DNA from: an uncultured Selenomonadaceae bacterium
GTDB lineage: Bacteria > Bacillota > Negativicutes > Selenomonadales > Selenomonadaceae
Length of the DNA: 55,847 nt
Direction of reading: 5' to 3'
Assembly (NCBI GenBank): GCA_905233135.1
Contig: CAJOCQ010000012.1
Span: forward strand, 1-55,847
A program made the position numbers and the translations under genes. This document shows, one piece after another, positions 33,828 to 43,052 of this stretch; the first letter of the stretch is position 1; the number at the start of each line of letters is the position of its first letter. Below the pieces are notes generated by a model. That model did not search any database. It had not been told where the DNA came from and worked only from the letters and a program-made list of their open reading frames with translations.

Positions 33828-34310
33828 TTGGCTGTATTAGAAATAAAAACTGCGGGCGAGCCCGTATTAAAACAAATTGCCGCGCCTGTTCAAAAAATCG
33901 ACAAGCGCATTAAAAAACTTTTGGACGATATGGCGGAAACTATGTACGCAACCGAAGGAATCGGAATAGCCGCGCCGCAAGTCGGCGTTTCCTTGCGAAT
34001 GGTTGTTGTTGACGTTGACGGCAAACGCTACGATATGATTAACCCCGAAATACTTTCACGCGAAGGCGCAGCGGTTGATACTGAAGGTTGCCTTTCCTGC
34101 CCTGATTTATTCGGCGAAGTTGAACGCGCGGAAAAAATTCACGTCAAATTTACAACGCGCTACCACAAAGTTAAAGAACTTGACGCGGAGGGACTTTTGG
34201 CGCGTTGCATTCAGCACGAAGTTGACCATTTGGAAGGCAGGCTCTTTATTGATATTGCGAAAAATATTCAAAAGGGCAAGCCGCCTCAACGTGAAGGGCG
34301 GGTTAAATAA
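33828..34310 (+). CDS. def: Peptide deformylase
   Basis: 160 residues. All three metal motifs are present: GIGIAAPQVGVS, EGCLSCPD and QHEVDHLEGRLF. Removes the formyl group from nascent proteins. TTG start behind AAAGGAG. The stop overlaps the fmt start by one base, the common def-fmt arrangement. Confidence 0.97.
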   Translation: MAVLEIKTAGEPVLKQIAAPVQKIDKRIKKLLDDMAETMYATEGIGIAAPQVGVSLRMVVVDVDGKRYDMINPEILSREGAAVDTEGCLSCPDLFGEVERAEKIHVKFTTRYHKVKELDAEGLLARCIQHEVDHLEGRLFIDIAKNIQKGKPPQREGRVK

Positions 34311-35221
34311 TGCGCGTAATATTTATGGGGACGCCTGAATTTGCCGTGCCTTCATTAAAAATGTTGTACGAAACGCAAGAAATAATTTGCGTCGTAACTC
34401 AACCCGACAAGCCGAAAGGGCGCGGGCAAAGGTTATTGCCTTCGCCTGTAAAAATCTTCGCGCAGGAAAAAAATTTGCCAATCCTGCAACCGAAAAAAAT
34501 TAAATCGCCTGAAGTTGTTGACGAATTAAAAAAACTTCGCGCAGATTTAATAGTTGTAGTAGCATTCGGGCAAATTTTATCGCAAGAAATTTTGGATTTA
34601 CCGAAATTCGGCTGTATCAATGTGCACGCCTCATTATTGCCGAAATATCGCGGCGCGGCTCCAATCGAATGGAGCTTAATCAACGGCGAAAAAATTACGG
34701 GCGTAACAACAATGCAAATGGACGCGGGCTTGGATACGGGCGCAATGCTTTTAAAAACTGAAGTGCAAATTTCCGAAGAAATGATTTTGCCCGAACTGCG
34801 CGAAAAACTTTGCACGGCGGGTGCGGCGTTGCTTTCAGAAACTTTGAAAAATCTTGAAAATATTCAACCCGTCAAGCAGGACGATTCCTTATCGAATTAT
34901 GCGCCAATGCTCAAAAAGGACACGGGCAAAATTGACTGGAATAAATCTGCGCGAGAAATTCATAATTTGGTGCGCGGCTTGTACGGTGGGGCTTTTACAA
35001 TTTTTGACAATCAGAAATATAAAATTTGGCGCACGAAAATTTTTAACAATGAAAAATTGTCGGCGGGCGAAATTAAAATTAGCGGCAAAAAATTTTTGGT
35101 TGGTACGGGCGAAGGCGTTTTAGAAATTTTGGAAATTCAAGCTCCCAACGCAAAAAAAATTTCGGCAGCTGATTTTATTAACGGCAGAAAAAATTTTGCA
35201 GGGAAATTTAGCAATGGATGA
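34310..35221 (+). CDS. fmt: Methionyl-tRNA formyltransferase
   Basis: 303 residues. Signatures: [17 protein letters not shown], the formyl-folate loop [20 protein letters not shown] with the catalytic Asn-His, and [11 protein letters not shown]. The C-terminal OB-like domain follows ([19 protein letters not shown]). Adds the formyl group to initiator Met-tRNA. Translationally coupled to def and overlaps ruvB by 8 bp. Confidence 0.97.
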   Translation: MRVIFMGTPEFAVPSLKMLYETQEIICVVTQPDKPKGRGQRLLPSPVKIFAQEKNLPILQPKKIKSPEVVDELKKLRADLIVVVAFGQILSQEILDLPKFGCINVHASLLPKYRGAAPIEWSLINGEKITGVTTMQMDAGLDTGAMLLKTEVQISEEMILPELREKLCTAGAALLSETLKNLENIQPVKQDDSLSNYAPMLKKDTGKIDWNKSAREIHNLVRGLYGGAFTIFDNQKYKIWRTKIFNNEKLSAGEIKISGKKFLVGTGEGVLEILEIQAPNAKKISAADFINGRKNFAGKFSNG

Positions 35222-36251
35222 AAGAATTATCGCAACAGATGAACAAGTTGCAGACGATTGGCAGTTGAGTTTGCGCCCGCGCCGCTTGAGTGAATACATT
35301 GGGCAGGAAAAAGCCAAAGACAATTTAAAAATTTTCATTAAGGCGGCAAATTCGCGTAAAGAAGCACTTGACCACGTTTTATTATACGGACCGCCGGGCT
35401 TGGGCAAGACAACGCTTTCAGGGATTATTGCGAATGAATTGGGCGTAAACTTTCGCCCGACTTCGGGTCCCGCAATCGAACGCAGCGGGGATTTGGCGGC
35501 GTTGCTTACGAATTTGCAGCCGCGCGACGTTTTGTTTATTGACGAAATACACCGCCTGAGCCGCCAAGTGGAAGAAATTTTATATTCGGCAATGGAAGAT
35601 TTTGCGCTGGATATAATAATTGGCAAAGGACCGAGCGCGCGCAGTATTCGGCTTGACATTGCGCCTTTTACTTTGATTGGTGCAACGACGAAGGCTGGCG
35701 CGTTATCGCCGCCTTTGCGTGACAGATTCGGCGTCATTTCGCGGCTTGAATATTATTCTGTTGAAGCGTTAATGCAAATTATCACGCGCGCGGCAGATAT
35801 TTTAAAAATTCCAATCGAACAAAACGGCGCGTTGGAAATTGCAAGACGTTCACGCGGTACGCCGCGCATTGCCAACAGGCTTTTAAAGCGCGTTCGGGAT
35901 TTTGCGGAAGTTTCAGGCAGTACGAAAATCACTGACGAAATTGCAGACAAGGCTTTAATTGCGCTGGAAGTTGACAAGGCGGGGCTTGACCATACTGACC
36001 GCCGAATGTTGGAAGCTATGATTAAAAAATTTCGCGGCGGACCCGTCGGTCTTGATACTATCGCCGCGTCAATAAGTGAAACGCGCGAAACTATTGAAGA
36101 TATTTATGAACCGTACCTGTTGCAGTTGGGCTTTATAATGAGGACGCCGCGCGGGCGCGTTGTCACTCAAGCCGGCTATGAACATTTGGGCATTGCCTAT
36201 CCTGTCAAAAATTCTAACGAAATGAAACTGTTCGACTTTGAGGAAAATTAA
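35214..36251 (+). CDS. ruvB: Holliday junction helicase subunit RuvB
   Basis: 345 residues. N-terminal [20 protein letters not shown], Walker [19 protein letters not shown], Walker [17 protein letters not shown], sensor [19 protein letters not shown], and the C-terminal winged helix [20 protein letters not shown]. Drives branch migration with RuvA, whose gene is not in this window. I chose ATG 35214 ([11 protein letters not shown]) over an in-frame TTG at 35196. The gene lies at the end of the def-fmt-ruvB unit and is followed by a short hairpin with T-run near 36260-36282. Confidence 0.97.
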   Translation: MDERIIATDEQVADDWQLSLRPRRLSEYIGQEKAKDNLKIFIKAANSRKEALDHVLLYGPPGLGKTTLSGIIANELGVNFRPTSGPAIERSGDLAALLTNLQPRDVLFIDEIHRLSRQVEEILYSAMEDFALDIIIGKGPSARSIRLDIAPFTLIGATTKAGALSPPLRDRFGVISRLEYYSVEALMQIITRAADILKIPIEQNGALEIARRSRGTPRIANRLLKRVRDFAEVSGSTKITDEIADKALIALEVDKAGLDHTDRRMLEAMIKKFRGGPVGLDTIAASISETRETIEDIYEPYLLQLGFIMRTPRGRVVTQAGYEHLGIAYPVKNSNEMKLFDFEEN

Positions 36252-36259
36252 ATAATTAA

Positions 36260-36282
36260 TGTGCGTAGAGCACGCTTTTTTT
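36260..36282 (+). terminator. Probable terminator after ruvB
   Basis: GTGC-GTAGA-GCAC followed by GCTTTTTTTATT. The stem is short but the T-run is good. Confidence 0.6.
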
Positions 36283-36308
36283 ATTGGATAAAACCTAGTG
36301 AATTGAAG

Positions 36309-36490
36309 AAGCCGCCCGTCTCTCAGCCGCAGCTTGCGATAATCTTGGCGCGTCGGAAAAAGTTGAGGCCCCAAAGGGGGCCACGAGTTATTAGGAGCGT
36401 CCAGTACCCGAGCGGCACTGACGGGCGGCGAGTTTTTTTCTTTTAGGTGGCTTTTCTTTTTTTACAAAAAAAGAAAAACCACATTTAACA
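36309..36490. repeat. Modular intergenic repeat, copy 5
   Basis: Segment bounded by perfect inverted repeats GCCGCCCGTC (36311-36320) and GACGGGCGGC (36420-36429), 99 bp apart, containing GGCCCCAAAGGGGGCC. Then T-run, then the A/T hairpin GTGGCTTTTCTTTTTTT...AAAAAAAGAAAAACCAC (36447-36482), ending ACATTTAAC. The same order and several identical words (GCCGCAGCTT, TTAGGAGCG, CCAAAGGGGGCC, GAGCGGC) are found at 52240-52424. It fills the gap between ruvB and the bioY promoter. Confidence 0.8.
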
Positions 36491-36522
36491 AAAAAATTTT
36501 TACGCACAGAAAAATTAATTTT

Positions 36523-36557
36523 ATTGTAAACTTTTTAAAAAATTTGACGTTGACAAT
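36523..36557 (+). promoter_or_regulatory. Probable BirA operator before bioY
   Basis: Inverted repeat ATTGTAAAC (36523-36531) and GTTGACAAT (36549-36557), 35 bp over all. This agrees with the BirA box of Firmicutes (TTGTTAACC-N15-GGTTAACAA form). It covers the -35 box of the bioY promoter, so BirA binding would block transcription when biotin is plentiful. Confidence 0.75.
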
Positions 36558-36572
36558 TCAATTTAATATAAT
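36544..36572 (+). promoter_or_regulatory. bioY promoter
   Basis: TTGACG (36544-36549), 17-bp spacer, TATAAT (36567-36572), 28 bp before the ATG at 36601. Confidence 0.8.
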
Positions 36573-36600
36573 CCCTCAAAAAAGATTGAGGCGATTTAGA

Positions 36601-37146
36601 ATGCAAACAGTTTCAAAAAAAATCAGCACAGCCGACCTTACGAAAATTTCAATGTGCGTCGCGCTGTGCTGTATTTCTGCGAATATTTTTTTCCCGCTGC
36701 CGTTTACGCCGTCAATGGTAACTGCGTTGACAATTTTTTTGAGTTTGGCGGCGTACATTTTGACGCCGAAACAAACTTTTACGGTTGTAGCAGTTTATTT
36801 GTTGTTGGGAATAGCGGGCTTGCCGGTATTTGCGGGGACGGGCGGAATTGGGCGGCTTGTAAGTCCTTCGGGCGGCTTTTATTTTGCGTGGCTGATAGCA
36901 TACCCGCTGTTAAGTTTTTTAAAGGGAACTGAAATAAATTTCAAACGCTACGTACTGATGAATTTTTTTGTAGCAATGCCCGTAACTTACATTGGCGGTT
37001 TAATTTCAATGATTTTATTTTTGGAAGTAGGAATTTGGGAAGCGGCAACAATGGCGGTTTTCCCGTTTATTTTCGGCGATGTTTTGAAGACTTGTGCGGC
37101 GGCGTTTTTGGGCGTCAAGTTAAATTCCGCGTTACAGTTTCACTAA
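36601..37146 (+). CDS. bioY: Biotin transporter BioY (ECF substrate-binding component)
   Basis: 181 residues, six membrane helices. Signatures: ISANIFFPLPFTPSMVTALT and GIAGLPVFAGTGGIGRLVSPSGG, ending FPFIFGDVLKTCAAAFLGVK, all typical of BioY. ATG at 36601 chosen because GAGG lies 9 nt before it and the promoter -10 box lies at 36567, which excludes the in-frame codon at 36544. Solitary BioY can import biotin or work with an ECF module encoded elsewhere. Single-gene unit with its own promoter, operator and terminator. Confidence 0.93.
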   Translation: MQTVSKKISTADLTKISMCVALCCISANIFFPLPFTPSMVTALTIFLSLAAYILTPKQTFTVVAVYLLLGIAGLPVFAGTGGIGRLVSPSGGFYFAWLIAYPLLSFLKGTEINFKRYVLMNFFVAMPVTYIGGLISMILFLEVGIWEAATMAVFPFIFGDVLKTCAAAFLGVKLNSALQFH

Positions 37147-37205
37147 TAAATTAAAAATTTGACACCTTAAAAATTTTCACGGTACATTTATATTAAAAGA
37201 GTTTG

Positions 37206-37242
37206 AAGGCGGCTTCTCGTTGATATTAGCCGCCTTATTTTT
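37206..37242 (+). terminator. Terminator after bioY
   Basis: AAGGCGGC (37206-37213) and GCCGCCTT (37229-37236) with a 15-base loop, then ATTTTT. It also lies just past the convergent CAP-domain gene end. Confidence 0.8.
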
Positions 37243-37266
37243 GATATTTAAGTTTGTAGGAGAAAA

Positions 37267-37740
37267 TTATTTTGTGCGGAAAAGTTGCGCCCAATAATGT
37301 TTATACTTTGAATCCTCCAAATACAAATAGCCCATACCGAGTTCACGAAATTTAGGGTTCATAATATTTGCGCGGTGGTCGGGCGAATTCATCCACGCAG
37401 TAACAACTTCGCTTGCCGAACGTTGCCCTGCGGCGATATTTTCTCCAACCATTCTGTACGGCTTGGGAATAACCGTAAAACAAGAATAACCGCTCGGGCG
37501 CGTATGTGCAAATTTTTTTGTAATTTCTTTGGCGCGAATTTGTGCGCAGTGATTCAGCGTACCTGAAAGTTTCAGCGGCTTTAAATGTTCCTTCGCGCGT
37601 TCTATGTTTACCAACGCTAAAACTTCCTGCGCGAAATTGCTTGAAACTTTTGTATCAACGTTCCATTGGCTTGCCGCGCTTGCAATATTTACCGCGCCGA
37701 AAATTAAAATTATCAGCAGGCTTGTCAAAAATTTTTTCAA
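37267..37740 (-). CDS. Secreted CAP/SCP-domain protein
   Basis: 157 residues. Signal peptide (FLTSLLIILIFGAVNIASAA), then one CAP domain: VLALVNIERAKEHLKPLKLS, GYSCFTVIPKPYRMVGENIA and VVTAWMNSPDHRANIMNPKF RELGMGY. The domain keeps His residues (HTRP, DHR) of the CAP cavity. Family members are extracellular; function in bacteria is mostly unknown. A run GGGGGAATT precedes the ATG. Confidence 0.88.
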   Translation of the reverse strand: MKKFLTSLLIILIFGAVNIASAASQWNVDTKVSSNFAQEVLALVNIERAKEHLKPLKLSGTLNHCAQIRAKEITKKFAHTRPSGYSCFTVIPKPYRMVGENIAAGQRSASEVVTAWMNSPDHRANIMNPKFRELGMGYLYLEDSKYKHYWAQLFRTK

Positions 37741-37761
37741 AATAAATTCCCCCTAAACGTC

Positions 37762-37790
37762 AAAAAGACCGCCGCAACTTAGCGGCAGTC
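37762..37790 (-). terminator. Terminator after tRNA-Arg
   Basis: Minus strand: GACTGCCGC-TAAGTT-GCGGCGGTC followed by TTTTTG, directly past the tRNA 3' end. Confidence 0.85.
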
Positions 37791-37807
37791 CTTGAAATTG
37801 TCAGCAT

Positions 37808-37884
37808 TGGTGCGATTGGCGCGATTCGAACGCGCGACCTACTGCTTAGGAGGCAGTTGCTCTATCCTGCTGAGCTACAACCGC
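37808..37884 (-). tRNA. tRNA-Arg (anticodon CCT)
   Basis: 77 nt on the minus strand. Acceptor stem GCGGTTG pairs with CAATCGC (one G-U), discriminator A and encoded CCA. The D arm is GCTC-AGCAGGATA-GAGC, the anticodon arm ACTGC-CTCCTAA-GCAGT giving anticodon CCT, the variable loop AGGTC and the T arm GCGCG-TTCGAAT-CGCGC. Reads AGG codons. Confidence 0.96.
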
Positions 37885-37936
37885 TTTTTTTGAAGTGTAT
37901 CACGTTTAATTTATATTTGCAAGTTAAATTTAGATT

Positions 37937-37968
37937 AAAAAAACCGTCGCGCAGATTTGCACGGCGGC
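37937..37968 (-). terminator. Terminator after EF-G paralogue
   Basis: Minus strand: CCGCCGTGC-AAATCT-GCGCGACGG with one mismatch, followed by TTTTTTT. Confidence 0.75.
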
Positions 37969-38002
37969 TTTTCCTTAAGTCTTAGTTTTTATCCCTTAGT
38001 CT

Positions 38003-40066
38003 TTATTTATCTTCGTTAGATTTTTTATGTTCGTCAATAATTTTCTTTGCAAGATTTTCGGGCATCGGGTCATAGTGCGAAAATTTCAAACTGTACGAGC
38101 CGCGCCCTTGAGTTTGCGAACGTAAATCAGTAGCATATTTGTAAAGTTCGGAGGCTGGAATTAACGCCTTAATTTCAGTTTGCCCTTTGCCTTTGGGGTC
38201 CATACCTAAAACTTTGCCGCGTTTTGAATTGAGTTTGCCAATAATATCGCCCATATATTCAGTTGGAACCAAAACTGTAATTTCGTCGATAGGCTCAAGC
38301 AAAATAGGTTCAGCGGCAAGGACGCCCTTTTTAATTGCAATAGCGGTAGCCATTTTGAAAGCGGCTTCGGAAGAGTCAACGGGATGATAGCTGCCGTCAT
38401 AAAGATTAACGCTGACTTTTACAACGGGATAACCTGCAATAATACCTTCCGCCAAAGTTTCAAAAGTTCCCTTTTCAACGGCGGGGAAGAAATTGCGCGG
38501 AACACTGCCGCCGAAAATACTTTCACTCCAAACGTTGCCGTCTTTAACGCTCAAATCGCCGTCTTTGTTGGGCGAAATTTTCAGCCAAACATCGCCGTAT
38601 TGCCCGTGTCCGCCTGATTGTTTTTTATGCTTACCTTGCACTTCAACAGATTTTCTGATAGTTTCGCGGTAGTCAACGCGCGGTTCGCCAAGTACCATTT
38701 GCACGCCGAATTTACGCAGAATTTTTTCGCCCAAAATGTCAAGGTGCACTTCACCTACGCCGCTTAAAATTGTTTGACGAGTTGCAGGGTCTTTAACAAG
38801 TTTAATAGTTTGGTCTTCGTCCATTTGGCGTTGAATTGCGCCAATAACTTTATCTTCTTCGCCTTTTTTGACGGAGCTGACAGCCATTGCAAGCATTGGT
38901 TCAGGATAATTAACGCGGTCATATTTAATAGCCGCGCCCTTTTCGCAAAGAGTGTCGCAAGTTTTGGCGTTTGAAAGTTTAGCGGTAATGACAATATCGC
39001 CCGCGTGCGCAATGTCAAGAGGAATTTGAGTTTTGCCCTGCATTGTGAAAAGCCCGTTAATTCTTTCGTTGCCTTCGGAATTTTCGCCAATGAGTTGGTA
39101 GTTGCCGTCAGCTTTCATATCGCCGCTAAAAATTCTTATGTAGGACATACGCCCGACGAACGGGTCAACCATAGTTTTCCAAATTTGCCCGCTGAAAGCG
39201 TCAGAAATTTTTCTTTCGACTAAATCGCCGCTGTTGGGATTTGTACCTGTTTTAGTTCTGAAAGTTGGCGCGGGCAGATAATTAACAACGTTATCTAAAA
39301 GTTTATCGACGCCGATATTTTGAAGTGCTGAACCTACAAATACAGGGAAAACTTTCGCCTGCTTAATACCTTCGGCAAGCGCGGCGGAAATTTCTTTTTC
39401 GTCAAGGTCATCAGTTTCGCCTTCGAGATATTTTCCCATAAGGTCATCATTAAATTCGGCGATACTGTCAAGCATTTCAAGGCGTTCAGTTTCAACTTCG
39501 TCCTGCAAATCAGCGGGAACTTCGCCGCCGCCGATTAAATCTACAACGCCTTTAAAAGAAGTTTCTTTGCCGATAGGAATTTGAACGGGAACTGCGCCGT
39601 TGCCGAATTTTGCGCGGATATCGTCAAGCGTTTTTCTGAAATCTGCGTGTTCTCTGTCCATTTTATTAATAAAAAATGCACGCGGCAAATTTAAATTTTC
39701 TGCAAGAGTCCAAGCCTTTTCGGTTTCAACTTCGACGCCCGCATTTGCGGCAACGATAATCAAAGCACAATCAGCCGCCGCCATTGCGCCCATAACTTCG
39801 CCGACGAAATCAGGATAGCCGGGCGTATCGATAAAATTAATTTTGGTATTTTTCCATTCGGTAACGGCGAGAGAATCACCGATAGTCATTTTGCGTTTGG
39901 TTTCTTCTGCTTCGTAGTCAAGAACGCTTGAGCCGTTGTCAACTTTGCCGATACGTTTAACCGCGCCGCTATTGAAAAGGCAGGCGTCAAGCAGGGAAGT
40001 TTTTCCTGTTTTGCCGTGACCTGCAACTGCAACATTTCTGATAAATTCGCTTGTGTAGTCTTTCAT
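38003..40066 (-). CDS. EF-G-like translational GTPase (paralogue)
   Basis: 687 residues with the full five-domain EF-G plan. The P-loop reads AVAGHGKTGKTSLLDACL instead of AHIDAGKT of housekeeping EF-G; G3 is FIDTPGYPDFVGEV and G4 FFINKMDREHADF. Domain IV contains HKKQSGGHGQYGDVWLKISP and domain V ends SLKFSHYDPMPENLAKKII. The altered P-loop and the absence of rpsL/rpsG/tuf neighbours mark it as the second EF-G type found in many Firmicutes, whose exact role is not settled. Strong GGAGG ribosome site. Stands alone between two terminators. Confidence 0.9.
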   Translation of the reverse strand: MKDYTSEFIRNVAVAGHGKTGKTSLLDACLFNSGAVKRIGKVDNGSSVLDYEAEETKRKMTIGDSLAVTEWKNTKINFIDTPGYPDFVGEVMGAMAAADCALIIVAANAGVEVETEKAWTLAENLNLPRAFFINKMDREHADFRKTLDDIRAKFGNGAVPVQIPIGKETSFKGVVDLIGGGEVPADLQDEVETERLEMLDSIAEFNDDLMGKYLEGETDDLDEKEISAALAEGIKQAKVFPVFVGSALQNIGVDKLLDNVVNYLPAPTFRTKTGTNPNSGDLVERKISDAFSGQIWKTMVDPFVGRMSYIRIFSGDMKADGNYQLIGENSEGNERINGLFTMQGKTQIPLDIAHAGDIVITAKLSNAKTCDTLCEKGAAIKYDRVNYPEPMLAMAVSSVKKGEEDKVIGAIQRQMDEDQTIKLVKDPATRQTILSGVGEVHLDILGEKILRKFGVQMVLGEPRVDYRETIRKSVEVQGKHKKQSGGHGQYGDVWLKISPNKDGDLSVKDGNVWSESIFGGSVPRNFFPAVEKGTFETLAEGIIAGYPVVKVSVNLYDGSYHPVDSSEAAFKMATAIAIKKGVLAAEPILLEPIDEITVLVPTEYMGDIIGKLNSKRGKVLGMDPKGKGQTEIKALIPASELYKYATDLRSQTQGRGSYSLKFSHYDPMPENLAKKIIDEHKKSNEDK

Positions 40067-40147
40067 TCAAACAAAACCTCCAATAAATTTTCTGAATTTA
40101 TATTTCTAGCAAATTTGCTTTTATCCTGCCTTGTCAATAAACTAAAA

Positions 40148-40178
40148 AACCTTGAAGACTTTTTCAGCCCTCAAGGTT
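40148..40178 (-). terminator. Terminator after mutS-zinc finger operon
   Basis: AACCTTGA and TCAAGGTT arms with a 15-base loop and T-run on the minus strand, just past the zinc-finger gene. Confidence 0.8.
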
Positions 40179-40184
40179 AAAAAT

Positions 40185-40445
40185 TTACGCCGCCTTTTGA
40201 TAATCTATAACTGAAATTTCTTGCAGAAAGTTTTTGGCGTGATTTACAATTTTTTCAAGCGTTGCAGCAACTTCATCAGAAAAAAAACTTTCGCCGCATT
40301 GGACACATTCGACGCAGGGAACATTTTTAACGATAATCAAACAACTTTTGTAATTGACAACGTGCGTTGTAAAAGTTTCCGCCGTTTCGTTGCATTTGCA
40401 GTACATACACATTATTTTTTTCGCCTCGTAAAAATTATCTTTCAT
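40185..40445 (-). CDS. YgiT-type zinc-finger protein
   Basis: 86 residues. Two CxxC pairs, CMYCKCNETAETFTTHVV and VPCVECVQCGESFFSDEVA, are typical of the YgiT/MqsA-N zinc finger, with a short C-terminal segment (AATLEKIVNHAKNFLQ). In relatives this unit is the antitoxin or the zinc part of a toxin-antitoxin pair, but no toxin gene is next to it. It overlaps the end of mutS (ATGA-type) and has no helix-turn-helix after the finger. The start may be 40445 or the later ATG before CMYCK, which has GAGG upstream. Confidence 0.8.
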   Translation of the reverse strand: MKDNFYEAKKIMCMYCKCNETAETFTTHVVNYKSCLIIVKNVPCVECVQCGESFFSDEVAATLEKIVNHAKNFLQEISVIDYQKAA

Positions 40446-43003
40446 TGCCCTATCTCGTTTTTCGCCAACGCCTGCAATTTGTAAAGCGTGTTCAATGCTT
40501 CAATAGGCGTTAAAGTTGTAACGTCAAGCTTCAAAAGTTCTTTCAAGCCTTGCGATACAAAAAGACTTTGAGAAGGCGCGGGCTTTTTTGACGGCGCGGG
40601 CGCGGCTTTAACGGGTTCGGAATTTTCAAGCGCGGTTAAAATTTCTTCAGCGCGTTTTGTAATTGCGTTTGGAAGTCCCGCCAATTTTGCAACTTGAATA
40701 CCGTAAGATTTATCCGCGCCGCCTTGCGTGATTCTGCGCAGAAAAATAATTTCACTGCCGCGCTCTTTTACCGAAGTGCAAAAATTTTCAATGTTGGTTG
40801 AATTGTCTGCAAGGTCTGTAAGTTCGTGGTAATGCGTGGCAAAAAGCGTTTTTGCGTGAATTTTTTTGTCAATGTACTCAATGACGGCGCGGGCAATACT
40901 CATACCGTCAAAAGTTGAAGTGCCGCGCCCGACTTCGTCCAAAATTATCAAGCTGCGATTGGTTGCATATTTTAAAATCTGCGCAACTTCGTTCATTTCC
41001 ACCATAAAAGTTGATTGTCCGCTAACAAGGTCATCACTTGCGCCAATCCTTGTAAAAATTCTGTCAACGGGCGAAATATTTGCACTTTTGGCGGGAATAA
41101 AACTGCCGGCTTGCGCCATTAACATAATTAACGCAACTTGCCGCATATAGGTAGATTTGCCCGCCATATTCGGTCCCGTGATAATCATAATTTCATTTCG
41201 CGCAGGATTTAAATTCGTGTCATTGGGAACAAAAAGACTGTTCGACAAAATTTTTTCAACGAGCGGATGACGCCCGTCCTTAATTTCGATTTTGCCTTCA
41301 ATGTTCAAATCGGGGCGAATGTAATTATTTTGCGTGGCGGCTTCGGCGAAACTTGCAACGGCGTCAAGGTGCGCAATTCTTTTAGCGGTGTCTTGAATCT
41401 GCGCGAGGCAATTTTTAATTTTGTCACGAATGACGCAAAAAATATTATATTCCAGTGTAACAATTTTTTCTTGTGCGCCAAGAATTTTAATTTCAAAATC
41501 TTTAAGTTCGTCCGTGATATATCTTTCAGCGTTGGTAAGCGTTTGTTTTCTTACGTAGTTGGAAGGAATTTTATCCGCGCCGCTGTGTCGCACTTCGATA
41601 TAGTAACCGAAAACTCTGTTGTAACCAATTTTCAAGGAGCGAATACCCGTGCGCTGTTTTTCCTTGTCCTCAAATTCCTGCAAAAAGCCCTTGCTGTCGC
41701 TTGAAATTTTTCTGTATTCGTCGAGTTCGTCGCTGTAGCCGCGCTTGATAATTCCGCCGTCACGAATTGTCAGCGGCGCGTCTTCGACAACGGCATTTTC
41801 AATCAAATCAACTTCAGCGGAATAATCTTTCAAGCCGTCGCGGCAAGCTTTCAAAATATCAGTTGAAACATTTTCGAGCGTAGATTTAATTTTTGGAATT
41901 GCGCGCAGAGAAAATTTTAGCGCGGTTAAATCCCGTGCGTTCGCCGAGCCAATTTCAATTTTCGTCATAAGGCGTTCAAGGTCTTTAACTTCCTTTAAAT
42001 TTTCCTGCAAATTTTTTCGCAATGTAAAATTTTTAAAAAGTTCGTCAACGGCTGAAAGTCTCCTGTTAATAGCCGTAATATCGACAAGCGGACTTTCAAG
42101 CCAACGGCGCAAAAGGCGGTTGCCGAGCGGCGTTTTTGTGTAGTCGAGAATTGCAAAGAGCGTATCTTTTTTTGAACCTTCGCGCAGGTTACGGACAACT
42201 TCAAGATTTTTTAAGGCGTTGGCGTCCAAAATTAAATGGTTGCTCAAATCCAGCCGCGTCAACTTCGACAAGTGATTTAAATCCGTGCGAATAGTTTTGT
42301 GCAGGTAATTTAACAAAAATTCGACTGCGGCGGCGGCACTTTCTGAAACCGGAAAATCTTTTTCTTCAAAGTGTTTAGCCAAAAAATCAGATTTTTCCTC
42401 AACGTCAAAATTTGTAAATGTGCAAGTGCCCAATTTCAGCTTAACAAAATTTTTCAGCTTGTCAGCAAAAGTTAAATTTTCGGGCGTCAAAATTTCGTGC
42501 GGCGATAAGCGGTACAATTCGTCACAAAGATTTTGCAGGCGATCCTTGCCTTCGTACAGGCAATAAAAAATTTCGCCCGTTGAAACATCTGCGGCGGCTA
42601 GTGCAATGTCATTATTAACTTCAAAAATCAACGCAATGTAATTATTGTTGGCGTCAGTCAAAGTGTCGTCCGTTAAAATTGTGCCGGGCGTAACAATTTT
42701 TGTTAGTTCGCGTTCGGTTAAACCTTTTGCCTTCGGGTCGCCTATTTGGTCAACAACTGCCACGCGGTAACCTTTGTTGACAAGTTTTTGAAGGTAAGTT
42801 TCAACCGCGTGCGCAGGTACGCCGCACATCGGCGTTGTTTGGCGTTTAGTCATTGTCAAGCCGAGCTCGGCGGAGGCGGTTTTTGCGTCGTCAAAAAACA
42901 TTTCAAAAAAATCGCCCAATCTGAAAAATAAAAGCGCGTCTTGATTTTGTTTTTTCGCTTTTAAATATTGCTCCATCATTGGAGTTGTACTTGTGTCTTT
43001 CAA
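40442..43003 (-). CDS. mutS: DNA mismatch repair protein MutS
   Basis: 853 residues. Mismatch-contacting motif FFRLGDFFEMFFDDA, MutS core, ATPase Walker A IITGPNMAGKSTYMRQVALI, Walker B LIILDEVGRGTSTFDGMSIA, and FATHYHELTDLADN. Ends with a helix-turn-helix region (ITKRAEEILTALE) and a short tail carrying PSQSLFV, a possible clamp-binding motif. TTG start behind GAGGG. mutL is not adjacent in this window; the next gene downstream is the zinc-finger gene. Confidence 0.97.
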   Translation of the reverse strand: MKDTSTTPMMEQYLKAKKQNQDALLFFRLGDFFEMFFDDAKTASAELGLTMTKRQTTPMCGVPAHAVETYLQKLVNKGYRVAVVDQIGDPKAKGLTERELTKIVTPGTILTDDTLTDANNNYIALIFEVNNDIALAAADVSTGEIFYCLYEGKDRLQNLCDELYRLSPHEILTPENLTFADKLKNFVKLKLGTCTFTNFDVEEKSDFLAKHFEEKDFPVSESAAAAVEFLLNYLHKTIRTDLNHLSKLTRLDLSNHLILDANALKNLEVVRNLREGSKKDTLFAILDYTKTPLGNRLLRRWLESPLVDITAINRRLSAVDELFKNFTLRKNLQENLKEVKDLERLMTKIEIGSANARDLTALKFSLRAIPKIKSTLENVSTDILKACRDGLKDYSAEVDLIENAVVEDAPLTIRDGGIIKRGYSDELDEYRKISSDSKGFLQEFEDKEKQRTGIRSLKIGYNRVFGYYIEVRHSGADKIPSNYVRKQTLTNAERYITDELKDFEIKILGAQEKIVTLEYNIFCVIRDKIKNCLAQIQDTAKRIAHLDAVASFAEAATQNNYIRPDLNIEGKIEIKDGRHPLVEKILSNSLFVPNDTNLNPARNEIMIITGPNMAGKSTYMRQVALIMLMAQAGSFIPAKSANISPVDRIFTRIGASDDLVSGQSTFMVEMNEVAQILKYATNRSLIILDEVGRGTSTFDGMSIARAVIEYIDKKIHAKTLFATHYHELTDLADNSTNIENFCTSVKERGSEIIFLRRITQGGADKSYGIQVAKLAGLPNAITKRAEEILTALENSEPVKAAPAPSKKPAPSQSLFVSQGLKELLKLDVTTLTPIEALNTLYKLQALAKNEIGQ

Positions 43004-43052
43004 TTCATCCCTCTTTTAAATTTCAATTTAAAAATTTTTTATGTTTATAAAT

